Positions 48,001-59,177 of a stretch of 64,000 nt of DNA are shown here, one piece after another. The position numbers and the translations under genes were made by a program. The notes under the pieces were generated by a model. That model ran no database searches, was not told the DNA's origin, and worked only from the letters and a program-made list of their open reading frames with translations. The stretch covers positions 9,649,751 through 9,713,750 of the forward strand of contig OZ037773.1 in assembly GCA_964035545.1 (NCBI GenBank), read 5' to 3'. The stretch is from Bugula neritina. Lineage: Eukaryota > Bryozoa > Gymnolaemata > Cheilostomatida > Bugulidae. Numbering within the stretch: the first letter of the stretch is position 1; each line of letters begins with the position of its first letter.

Positions 48001-49230
48001 GCTATTGTCAACACCTGGATGACCTCAATGGTCACATAGTGACACCAAACAACAAAAAACAGTTTTTCTTCGAACCTGGGAGTGGATACAAATTGGAATG
48101 CAATCCCCGCCACGTATTGGTCCCGTTGAAAAATGTGTCTGGAGAATTAACGTGGAACTGTACGGAGAAGGGAGAGTGGATTCCCACGTCAGCATGCATA
48201 GGTACTACAAGATATATATACGCACTAGCCATGCAATTGCGATATCTAGATCTGTTTTTATAAATTAAGCTTACTACATTTTAAACAGTATTTTAATTAC
48301 AATTAGGCTAACAAAAATATTACACTTGGAAGCATGTCTGAATTTTTTAGTTCAGAAGTCAGGCTTTTAACCAAAAACTGGTAAAATTTAACCAAAACTG
48401 GTAAAATACTAATATTTCAAATAAATTCTTACAGCAAAGACCAGCAACATACATATGCTAAGTATTTGATACTGTCGAATTTAAATAAAAAATAGAAAAA
48501 TCCTTGTCTCATTTTGGCAAATTAAATTTAATTTGTATTAATGCTAAAACAGATGGATAATTGTTAATCGAATCTTAATTTAATTTTATTCATTTATGTT
48601 GAGAATTAAGAAATGATAGCAATAATTATTTGACATGGTAGAGAAACAAACTCAACATGTATATTCATAGATCACTGACATGTCAGTATGACTTTTTGTC
48701 ACAAATATTTTTTGAAACTGTTTGAAACAACTTATTTCAGCATATACCAATGTGGCAAGGATCATTATCATTTTGGCTGCAATAAATGGACCGATAACAC
48801 TGATTATAGCTGCTGTTTATCTCATATTTAGGTAAGTACTCATGTATGTATAATATATATTATAAAATAAGTTTGCTATTGGTATACACCAACACTTGTA
48901 CAGCTTGTGTGTGTGTGGAGGTGTGTGTATGTGTGTGTGTGTGCAAGTGTGCGTGTGTGTGTATACAGTATATATGCATGTATGTTATAATATATGATTT
49001 GTTTTAGGTACCGTAAATGGCGAGCAACCACACAAGCATTAGAATTGGAAGAAAGAGCCCGACAGAGAAGAGTGACCTCCGTCATCCATAGTGCCTCCAC
49101 AATGAAAGCTCTTGCTCTCACTAGAAAATATTCACATTTACAGCAAAATACATCCAAAACCACTTTATATACGCAACACCGATTTAATAGATCGTCTAAT
49201 TCTTCAAGAATTCATAACCCAAAATTTTAA
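39041..49230 (+). CDS. Receptor array copy 4: intact type I membrane protein, Ig3-CCP3-FN3x4-CCP-TM (1145 aa)
   Basis: Exons: 39041-39143, 39898-40056, 40826-41002, 41217-41343, 41590-41783, 42020-42271, 42518-42634, 42808-42993, 43344-43541, 43791-43997, 44422-44718, 45082-45227, 45314-45446, 46060-46248, 46453-46599, 47077-47361, 47995-48201, 48741-48831, 49008-49230 (TAA). The first 18 exon lengths equal those of copy 3; the tail exon is 15 bp longer. No stop seen. Domain order as in copy 3, with DMAGHYAC in Ig1 and GWIACRV in Ig3. FN3-3 (exon 14, VNAVFEDGNKD...) and the TM/tail are the most diverged of copies 1-4, while exons 8-10 are almost those of copy 2. The tail keeps RRVT and RKYSHL. 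Poly(A) signal at 49302-49307. A cell-surface binding role is inferred; the ligand is unknown. Confidence 0.9.
39185..39221 (+). pseudogene. Left-over 3' half of an exon 1 in intron 1 of copy 4
   Basis: It encodes QRPVGTEAALFL plus one base and a GTAAAC donor, homologous to the end of copy 3 exon 1 (QKPVGTERGLVV). It starts exactly where similarity to copy 2 stops. There is no start codon or signal core, so it is the remnant of the original exon 1. Confidence 0.82.
39345..39696. mobile_element. MITE, PIF/Harbinger-like, intron 1 of copy 4
   Basis: A 352-bp element with terminal inverted repeats of about 40 bp: left AGGCCTGGCCACACACTCGT, and the right-end complement AGGCCTGGCTACAAACTCGT, both continuing into AGAA and ACAAAATT. 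A TAA direct repeat flanks it at 39342-39344 and 39697-39699. There is no ORF. The TAA duplication fits the TWA target preference of PIF/Harbinger transposases; the family assignment is inference. Confidence 0.85.
40577..40668. repeat. GATATGTA-type minisatellite, intron 2 of copy 4
   Basis: About ten imperfect 8-10 bp units of the type AGATATGTA. It lies in a 769-bp intron otherwise without recognisable features. Confidence 0.8.
42361..42475. repeat. CA-rich / CTCA microsatellite, intron 6 of copy 4
   Basis: Interrupted CACACA and ACTCACAC units at the same intron position as the copy 2 ACTC array. Confidence 0.9.
47745..47957 (-). mobile_element. tRNA-derived SINE (minus orientation), intron 16 of copy 4
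   Basis: Reverse-complement member of the family at 27411 and 34800: head GCAGCTGTGGTCTGGAGTTA, B-box-like TGTTTGAGCTC, then TTAGGAAAAGCATTC. It ends 37 bp before the exon 17 acceptor (47994/47995) and so may supply part of the 3' splice region. Confidence 0.75.
48899..48967. repeat. (GT)n microsatellite, intron 18 of copy 4
   Basis: Interrupted GT repeat about 70 bp after the TM exon; it creates a false minus-strand ORF. Confidence 0.93.
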
Positions 49231-50529
49231 AAGCTTTATCCTCACTCGGTTTTTGCTTTTTGACTTTATGGTTTAAAGTATGTTCTATGTCTATTGTTTT
49301 CAATAAATTGCATATGCATACTCTCCAAAATGCTATCTCAATATGTCTATAATTAGAATTGCAATAGAAATTAATTAGGCAGCAAAATTTATTCCCTTAA
49401 GATTAACCTAGTCAGAAAACTCGTCGTCTGTGCATGAAATGTAAATTCTTACTATATTTCTTTACATTTTGGTAAAGAAAATTTGCTCTTTGTAAATTTC
49501 TTAATATTTATATTTATATATAATGTACTGCTATTCACATTGCAAGCCATAGTATCTGCTCAAAGAAAATCTTTGCCATAAAAGTTGTACTAACCAGTAA
49601 GAAGCGACATCTTAACTTTGTTTTGTGGATCTGATTTTTCACCACTCGATAATTTAATCATTATTATACTGCGTCAGAAAATAAAAAAGTACCTTGTTTA
49701 AATAATATTTTGTGGAGTCAGCAAATTCTATATCTAAGGTGAAACTACGCATTATTTAACACTGGAATTAATCCCTTGCTCTTATTAGCAAATTTGGAAA
49801 AATCTTATATGCTTCTTTATGTTTTTTTGGAATTTTAGGGCAGGCTTTTAAACAAGCTGAAACTATAGTATTTCAAATACGACTTCAGGATTTACGTAAA
49901 TGCATCAGAATTATATTAGCAATATAATTACCATCCATCATCTAAGAGAGTAGCAGTTGAAGAATTATATACTTTTAAAGACTTGTTCACTTGCCAAACC
50001 ATGCTTTTTAATTATCTTATTAAAGGAAAAAACTAAATTATTAAGACATAGCTATTTATTTTGATTGTTAACCCTAAGTTTAATTTTATGCCTTAGCTAA
50101 GCTTGAAATTTTCAAATGATGATAAACGCAATGCATGCATTAATTTATTGATACTAACTTTCATTATAGCTGTGAACAAAATATATGACACAAGCTATAT
50201 AACAGTTTTTCACTGCTCAAAAGATATTTTAATATGTAATATGTTAAACAAAGTATTTTTAAAAAATCAATCATATATTATAAAAGTAGTTTTGTTGGTA
50301 GGGATAGTTAAAGTAATTCTTGCAAGTTTTCTTTTGGATCACCAACATTGCAAATATTTGCCTTTTGTACATCGTACTTTTGAAGTCGTTAATAGAACAA
50401 ATCAATTGTCTAAAATAAGCATATGAAAATATTATAAAAACACATCGAAAAAGCATTAAATTATTTATCAAAAATATTCTGACACTAAAGCATCAGGTGC
50501 AGTCAATGGGTAGTTAAAATTTTAACTCT
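49231..50529. other. Spacer between the convergent receptor array and CTHRC1-like genes
   Basis: Left end: copy 4 3' UTR (AATAAA 49302-49307). The rest is AT-rich and unique. The + strand ORF at 50103-50426 has no recognisable domain and ordinary noncoding composition. The minus-strand gene's 3' UTR must end here; I see no convincing near poly(A) signal for it. Confidence 0.5.
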
Positions 50530-53500
50530 TTAGTCATCACAGTTCACAGGTGTGGAGGAGCAGGTTTTTACAAGATCCACTCTCAGTTCTTCAACAAAGA
50601 TATGGAATGAAGACTGCCAGCCCGTGTATGCCTCAGTATGAGTGTACCCAGAGCAGTAACCAATAGCGTAGGTGATGGTGCGACTTCCCAGAGATATCCC
50701 GTGACACATTCCACTCACTGAAACATGAAACGGAAAAGAACATAAATTTCATTGTACGGTGAACTATAGATATCAATATGAATGTACCCAGAGCAGTAAC
50801 CAATAGCATAGGTGATGGTGTGACTTTCCAGAGATATCCCTTGACACTTTCCACTCACTGAAGCTTAGGTTATGTAACTCTTATAAGCATCTCTAAGCAT
50901 AAAAGTAAGATGCAAGAGAAGTTTTAGAGTTGTGCGTTTTTTGTGGAATAAGCAATAATATCAAGTTATATTTACATTTTTCTTTTTTATTACCCAAGAA
51001 GTTATTTTGAAGTATTTGGATTCACGTAGATTACACAATAGAAAAACCGTTGCAAGAAATACTATGCTATAAAAAACTTTATATATGTATAAGGTAACTT
51101 AATCTTGCACATAAAATTCTGTGAAATTATAAATCTTAGTTAAATATGCTAAAATTATACTATATTAAAATAAAACACAACATTATATAATTCATGACAA
51201 TATTATATCATGTGATATAAAATGATATGCTAGACAACACAACATAATAATATCATAATAAAACATAATATAATAAAACATAGTATATCATAGAATGATA
51301 CAATGAAATACCCAGTTTAAAGTTGAATCTAATATATCTTTCCTAATTTTTTTATACATACTATGTCTCTGAATAATGCCTGCATGGCCTCCTTAGTATG
51401 GAAGTTTAATATTAAATATCTGAAGTATATAATTTTATAGCTGATGAGTTGAACAGTATACAGTTTGTATATTTACACTAAAGTGCTATTGGAGTATTGT
51501 TATTGAAGTAATACCTTGCATTGGATAGTAATAGTCAGTGTGTTGATCAAAGTAACTGACCCCTTCTATTCGCCCAGGTGTCACACATTCGGAGCTATCA
51601 ATCTTGAAATACCTAAAAATATAGAAACAATAATATTCAGAGACTACATTAGACTATACAACTAACCATATAATGATTAGAATCTATCTTATTTCAATTT
51701 TTTTAAATTTCATCAGATTTTAGTTATGTACCTGTGCGGAAAAAAAATACAATATGCAATTTATTGCAATAAAATTGGATGAAATACAAGATAATGCAAT
51801 ATAATGTAATGCAATGAAATGTAAAACAATATGGCATAATGCAATACAATTTACCTACTGTGATACAGTGTAGTGAAATACAGTGTAATGTAACACAATA
51901 CAATGGGATACACTGTAATTCACTACAATATAATGCAATACAACATCATGCAATCAAATGGCATACACTATAATGTAGTTTAACAAAGGCAATGCAATGC
52001 AATTCAAAATAATGTAAAGTGATTAGGTGCAATATTATACAATGTATTGCAATACAGTATAATAAACTAACATGTCATGCTATTGTCTGAGTGTTTCAAG
52101 TATGCACGTTCGTATATGATTTTTAATCTAATGATAAAGAGAGTAGCTTTATGTTTTACCATCTTCCACATTGAGTGTAACCTGCAGGGTGGTTGTACAT
52201 GGTGCGATGAACCCCACTAGCAGTTAGTCTGAGTCCAGTGTCTGCATATTCCTTCACATAAGTTATGGTGAACAGATCTTCCACATCACCATCTTTATTA
52301 CTTGCCCAATAATGGAATCTCTCCAGATTACCACTGTGACTTCTGAACATCTTCTGGTTATGGGATATCACTAAAAAATGAGCATCAATATCAAATTTCA
52401 AAGTCCAAATAGTTATTTTATGTCTTAATCAGTGTTTGCAAATATAAATAAAAATGTTAGTAGAAAATAGAGCATATGCAATATTTAAACCTGTTTTAAT
52501 AAAGCTACCAACAACTAATACTAAAGTTTCTGCTTTGCAAATTTACAAAATAGCACCGCTTAAATGATTTTATTTAAATTTGAATTCTTACTATTCAGAT
52601 TTTTTTTAATTGAAATATTATATTTATGTAAAGATTTATTAGTTGTTAAATAAAAGTTCTGAGTCACCTCCATCAACTGCATGGTCTCTTCTCACTTCTT
52701 CAATGTGCAGACGTGAAGGGGAGTTGAATCCACCAGTAACAGTTCTGGTTGGTTGGCTATAACTATCAATACATCTTCCAATGTATATTCCAATGATGTG
52801 ATTTCCAGCCAAGAGACTATTGTCACAGATACCTTCCACTAAAAATGAGAATCACATTGTATTAATTACTTGGAAAGCTTTAACAATAGCAAAGTGAATT
52901 CTTCTTACAATGCCAATTGCTATTTTATGAAAACAATACAACTGTCTACGCACAAGTTCTGACTCTTTTGTGGTCTCTCCAGTAGGCATAGTTATCAGGT
53001 GAACTCGTGTGTATTACATAATCAAGTTGGGGGGAACATTCACTGTCTCCTATCTTCACAAACCTAAATGTGGAACAAAATTATTAATTATAATTATACT
53101 TATACTACTATAGTTTTATCTAATATTTAAAAGCTTTTAAACCTAAATATTCAAATGTGAATGTTCAGCATTCTTAGTATATAAATAATTATTATTGTGT
53201 GGGATAATAGCATTACTTTTTTAAGAATAAAAACGATGCTAAATAGTTTTAGCAAGTTATTTCTGTTACCTAGACACAACATGTACAACTAACCATCGTG
53301 CGCAATAGTAGAGCCCATTTGTCGTTACAATAACGGAGGACACTGCACTGTATTTAATCCTTAGACTAGTGTCGTCTGCAACTTTGGTATACTCTATTTC
53401 CTACAAATAGTAAGCAAAGAAATAGTATACAATTTTAATAAAGGTAGATATTTGTACAAGCGACACTGCTTCTGAAATGCTATTGCGGTGTATCTTCGTT

Positions 53501-56500
53501 AAAATGTCATACAATTTGATAAGAAATAAAATAAGTATTTTGCCATGCAACTGCTTAATATAACAATAAGTGCTGCTAAACTTTAAATTTAAAAAGATTT
53601 CTCTCACTAACCTTGAGAAGTCGGCTTTCTGCATGCAAATCAAAACTCTGATCAACTTCTTCATTCCAAGTTTCATACTTGTAGTTGAACACATTGAGTA
53701 GAGGGCAGGACAAAAGGCTTTCATCTGGAAAAAGGACTGAAAGTTTTTAGGAGTTTAACAAGTTTAGTAATTTCAACCACAATTCTCCTCAGTTTTTAGA
53801 TATTTCCAATTTTGAGGCACTTTATTTAGCAGAAACACAAATTTGTTTCACCATATTCAGTGACAACAATGCAATTTGCATCATATCACAACTTTTATTC
53901 GATTGTCTACTTGAAACAGTAGTTGGGTTTAGGGTTCAAAAGGTCTAACTAATCCAGGACAGACCTGTAACTGTTTTCTGTGGCACCATCTCCATGATCA
54001 GCATAGTTCTGGCAGAGTTCCAACCAGAATGACCATCTGACGTAGTGTAGCCATCACAAGAATCAATCACTAAACGCACGACCCTGTCACCAGCTTCTAT
54101 CCCATAGCAGGTCCCATCAACTAAAAGTTAAAACTCATCATATGCTTTTACTGTATAACTTAACACATATTCAGTTAATTAAGCAGATAATCACTACCTA
54201 AAGCAACCTTACTATTCATAGCCCGATGATTATCCCCAGTAGTGGCACTGTAATCCAACATCTCAATGGTATCTGGATTGGCACATTTGTTACCATCAAA
54301 TGTCAGATACCAGTGGTGACAGTATCCAGCTGCATTATTATGTCCTCTGACAGCCATGTGGATGATGACTCGTAGTCCTGAGTCATCCCGGGACTTAGGG
54401 TATGTGGCTGTCTACAAGCAGTCAAATTCAACACTAGGATAAACAGTATTTTGAGTCTGAAAGGCAACTGCAGTACATTGATGAATGCTATCTTAAGAAA
54501 AAATTGAAGTAACAGTTTGGGCAGTTATAATATTTTATTTACTGCAAAGTAAAAGTTAGCAAAAAGATAACTAATAATAAAAATCTAAAATATGAAAAGT
54601 TTGCATGAGAAAACAGTAATGGAGGATACCATGACAGTCCCACTGTCTTCCTCATCAGGGATGATATCTGACCAGTAGTGTCTGATGTTTGCATATTCAT
54701 TCTCTAGCTCACACTCCTCTCTCTGGTCAGCTGCGCAATGTTATTATAAACACAAGATTAGATTCTTAGTTGATTGTTGGAGTATTTATATGGCTGCGAG
54801 ACGAGTCTCTTGTATTACATAAAACTGTACTATGATTTAATTTGCAATTAAAATAAAATCAATAGCATGATTACCATTTTGCAATATTGTGCAATTTCTT
54901 AGGAAATTGAATGCCTACACATTATACTAATTAGACTCAAGTAAGTTTATGCTACAAAATAGCAATCTTGTATAATCTAAATCATAAATGCATTTTTTAC
55001 TTGCCAACACATATTGCTTTTTCCAAGACAGCTTCTCCACATCCTTTCATGCAGACTTCATGTCCAGAACAAGTTCTACCATTACAGTTTGATACCTTCA
55101 GTTAAAACATAACATATATTCATTAGCTTCTCATAAAATAGTTATAAAATCAGTTGGTTTCAAATTGAAAACTGCTTTCCTTGGGAGAAATATCAGCTAA
55201 TGTATGAAATTAAAGACAACATGCTCCAGAGTTGATAGGTGAATGCTACTGCAGCTTATCTGCTGCAAGCATATCTTACTCTTCTTATATTAGCCCCCTT
55301 TGTGTCACAATTGTATTTAAAATTAAAACAAGAAAAAAAGACTTTAAAGAGTGCCAAAGGATTTCAAAGTGATTTAACGGTAAAAAAGTTATCAAGTATA
55401 ACCTGCACTAAAAAGTACAAACCCAAAAAATAATTTCATTTCACAAACCGCACTTTTTTAAAACTTTATTCATTAAGTTTGTTATAAAACACAGCAACAC
55501 AGTAAATAATTTGGCAATAAGAGAAATGTCATGTAAAAAATCCTTATAAATTATGCATGCATTCACCTGCTAGAGGGTGTATATACAGCTTAGATTACTT
55601 ATTTCTAATTCAATTCCTACATGCTGCACTGATTCATGCAATAAGTTTTAGCTAACAACAAACAAAGGTTCACAGAAAAAAATTACTTCTCTAACTCACT
55701 TCCTTTTTGTCCATCATCTCAACAAAATCTCCATTCACAGCACTCCCAGTTGCTGCCAAGTCAATATTAGATGCGTCTCCATTTAACTCATAGCAGTTGC
55801 CTAAAGTATCGTGAGATGAACAATGAAGAGCAACTTATTTAGGTCCACTTGACCTGTAAATGACCTTCACCTGCTTGCCAAAAGCTTCTATACTCATTTA
55901 AAAAGTTTCAAAACATATCCCACATAGAACTCCAATACATTACTTGCCTTAAACAATTGATTTAGTGTACAGCATATTTAATAAAAAAGTATATAATTTA
56001 CGATTCCTTGCATCATGTTTTTATTTATATCATGGAACATAATTTACTGTATATTTGTAAGATTACATTGTATTACATCGCATCGTGAACGGGAACTACG
56101 AAATTGTTGCTGTGAAGTATTCACAGCCATAAACTGAAAAATATTTCTGCTACCGGAACAGAAAAACTAGCGGAAATAGGTGAAAACAGATGAGAAAAAC
56201 TATAAAATATACATAACTCCGTTCAATTTTAAGGTTCAAATATATTCGATTATTTTGCACAAGAATTAGACAATTATTTCTTGTTTTCAAAAGAACACAA
56301 CATTCAATAGGACATTTTTTGGATCGTATGTAAGCTGTCACAAGCAAGTAAAAAACACAATCTTAATAAAAGTAAAGCTAATCTTAGAATGTCAAATAAT
56401 GTCAGAATTAATCCCTTTAAAACAAATAATCTGTAAAAATATTTACACAGCTAAAACAAACTAATTAATAACTTGCGTAATAAGCTATATTATCTACTTG

Positions 56501-57404
56501 TTAGTTTATTGTTAATTATTCATGCATGGGGATTTCATTCTTATATACATTCTATATATTATCTATTACAATAAAAATCAATAACCAAGTCACCCAAGAC
56601 TACTTCCATTGAATTAATTACATGTCAAATATCGGTGAGACCTTAAATTATTGATTAAAAGTAGAAAAAACAGTTTGATGCTTTCTTGATGTAGCTTTAT
56701 GGATAATAGAAGCAACGAGTGTGTGTTCTGGAAATAATTATAATTTGAATTCAGATCTTTAGCATTACTGAATATTTATCTGAAATAAACACTTATAAGA
56801 TCCAGATTTTAAGTAACTATAAACAATGTATTCAAACTCATCTTATATTCAATAAAGCATTCACTTCACTGACCTTTGTGATCCTTGAAGACACTGTTAC
56901 AGCCAATAGGGAACTTTCTCCAGCAGTTAATTATGCACTCTATACTACTTCTGGCAGAAGACCTCTTAGCTATCAGTGAGTCACCAGTACTCATGTACTT
57001 ATCTGTCAACACTTCTGCTATCCCACAGTACGGGAGGTCTACAAGACAATACCTAGTAGATATGACCGCCTAAGATTTATATCTAATACAATTAGGGCTC
57101 TCTGTATGTATCACCCACCAAAATTTAAATGGTTTACAAAACATTAGAACCTCTCCTAAATTTGGCTCAGTGCAACCTATATTTCTGATGAATTACTTAA
57201 GAATACTTATACTTTACACAACTTATTAGACATTTCTCAACAAAACTAATAGCCTAATATAGCTTCACAGCAATGATGTTTTCATATTCTATTGCTATGA
57301 TTTAAAGTTTGTTAAAATACTCACCAAGCACGCTTGCTGTAGCAATAGCACACAATGCTATGTTCAATAGGATAACAGAATACATTACTGCGTAGCCTTT
57401 TATT
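50530..57404 (-). CDS. Secreted PAN/apple protein with three CTHRC1-like domains (about 628 aa)
   Basis: Coding exons from the start: 57325-57385 (ATG at 57385; 5' UTR to an acceptor at 57404), 56874-57038, 55700-55800, 55005-55095, 54630-54730, 54198-54411, 53965-54120, 53612-53724, 53294-53400, 52954-53063, 52668-52838, 52160-52370, 51515-51612, 50530-50717 (TAA). Phases sum to 629 codons. Signal peptide MYSVILLNIALCAIATAS; PAN/apple-like about 22-110 (IECIINCWRKFPIGC, NCYELNG); short Cys-rich piece about 110-140 (CNGRTCSGHEVC); then three domains like the C-terminal domain of CTHRC1, each with RW(Y/F) near an acidic-Cys motif (HHWYLTFDGNKC, RWFVKIGDSEC, RWYFKIDSSEC), a GxC segment (DGTCYGIEAG, EGICDNSL, SGMCHGIS) and a GW/GF-N-S...EE end (STGW-type). 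The collagen repeat of vertebrate CTHRC1 is absent. The third intron (after 55700) is unremarkable; the fourth uses a GC donor (at 55003-55004). A 5' UTR exon ending at 57972 is likely. Extracellular role inferred. Confidence 0.87.
50777..50857 (-). pseudogene. Partial duplicate of the terminal exon of the CTHRC1-like gene
   Basis: Within the last intron, about 80 bp repeats the 5' half of the terminal exon: VSGKCQGISLESHTITYAI then GYCSGY, with its acceptor (TTCAG) intact. The frame runs on for about 20 codons to a TGA at the real exon's acceptor. It could act as an alternative 3' end giving a truncated third domain, or be a dead copy. Confidence 0.8.
51164..51310. repeat. Degenerate ATAATAT-rich repeat in the last intron of the CTHRC1-like gene
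   Basis: Loosely repeated AACATAATATAATAAAACATA-like units, AT only apart from single C/G positions. Resembles the AT blocks next to the relic exons. Confidence 0.55.
51748..52075. repeat. Degenerate 5/10-bp repeat (ATGCAATACA type), intron 12 of the CTHRC1-like gene
   Basis: Long run of imperfect units such as CAATACAATG and TAATGTAATG, directly downstream (in gene direction) of exon 12. The three relic exons are followed by similar AT-rich runs on the same side, so the relics carry part of this intron. Confidence 0.75.
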
Positions 57405-59177
57405 CTAAAACAACAATTGAAGTAATGCTGGATTATTTTGAAATTAATATTCAAATTAAAGATTTAAAATTAAAATAAAATTTCAAATGATTATTTGCAA
57501 ATGTAAACAGTTTTTAAATATTTCATTCTGCTATATATTGAAGTAAAAGGATTCATTTAAGTCACGGCATTTTTTGTTCAATATACATATTCTAAATGTT
57601 ATAAGTCTAACTAACGTTTAACATAACATTGAATTTACACAATCTATCCTTCCCTAGATGTGAAAATTATGAAACTAATAGAAAAAACACGCTGAATGCT
57701 GGTTTATATTTTAGGCCGTGAGAAAAATTAATATTAGAGTCTGCATTAAGAACAACAGACCATTTGTCAAAGTCTTACGATATATAGCAAATAAATTGGG
57801 TAATTGATTACCAAAAATATTGCAACGAATAATTAAATTTTTAACAAAATTAGGTGCTAAATGCTTAGAATTCATATTGATATATTTAAATAAAACTCTT
57901 GAATACAAAATTGTTAATATTATTCAATTTTTGTTAGTATGCTTTATAAGTTGCATAAAGTGTTGTTTTACCTGAGTTCACTTGAGTTTAGGTTATAGTA
58001 GGCAGTGAAAGATAATGATGGACCTGTAGTTGGTGAAGTGGTGTTCAGAATAATAACAATGTTACTAGTCTTATATGTAGATGATCTGTGAATACAATAG
58101 TATTGATTTGGGCTGAGGTTTTTCAATTAATCAATAAAGCAATTGTATTACATGATTAGGGTGATTATATTATAAATAACACAATAGAGGATGACACCAT
58201 ACTAAACTTCTGTGTGTGATTTATATATAGTATCAGCATTTATATGTTTCTTATAGAAAGTATGTTATACTACTTGTAATGTTGCTTGAATATATTTTGA
58301 CAATCATTAAATTATAATTAGTATGAAATTAAAACTCCAAAGCAAGGTTAGCTATTGATTGTAGAAAAAAAATTATTCTGTATATATTTGCTGTTACTTA
58401 ATCAAATGATGATTTAAATTAAATAATTGAAGACAACTTTCCCTCTCCTTCAAATTATTCTAATCACCAAAACGTAAAGGGAAGTTGTGCTTATATAATT
58501 ATTACTATTAATAATTTTAGGCTCGTCACATTTAAACCTATTTGTTTGCTACTTTGTCAAAAAGCAATATCTGAATATAATAAGATTATTAAGTTGCTAA
58601 ATATTTCACGGAATTGTGATAATAAGATATTTCACAAAATAAAAAACTGCATGATTATGTGAAATTTTTGTTAGGGAAAACTTCTATGTTTCTGAGAAAA
58701 GACAACTCTCAATAATTAAAAAGAAATAAAAATTTCTCACACAATTTTTATTTGTTAACAGCCAAGCCAAATGCTAGGTTTTAGTTACAATATTTTAAAC
58801 AACAGAATACAGTTTATGTAATGTATCACCAGTCACAACAATATATAATTTAAGCTTGTATATAGATATAAAGAGTATGACTTTCACAACATGAAACATG
58901 TCCAACAATGAGAGGCAGGTTAAATAAACCAAAACTAATGAGAACAATAAATGTTATGAGCTGGAAAAATATGCGAACATTACATAGTACAAATTAGTAA
59001 CAGCATCGAAGGCTTTCAAAATATATAAGAAAAAAAAATATTAAAAAAAAAAATTATGCTGAATTGTCAATTTAACACAAACCAACTTAAAACCACAGTT
59101 CTCTAAATGGTGGCTCATGATCATTATACCATTATACATAAACAAATAACTTTAGTAATCTAGCTGCTTAAAGTTTA
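57405..59177. other. Spacer between the two minus-strand CTHRC1-like genes
   Basis: Near the left end lies a probable 5' UTR exon of the 50530-57404 gene, ending at 57972 with a GTAAAA donor on the minus strand; its 5' end is not defined (about 58090). The remainder is AT-rich, with no coding sequence I can support. Confidence 0.5.

Noticed and set aside
50103-50426. 107-codon + strand ORF in the spacer before the CTHRC1-like gene
   Set aside because: No domain, no splice partners, AT-rich noncoding composition; likely chance.
55239-55433. 64-codon + strand ORF inside an intron of the CTHRC1-like gene
   Set aside because: No domain or splice context; low-complexity Lys-rich end.
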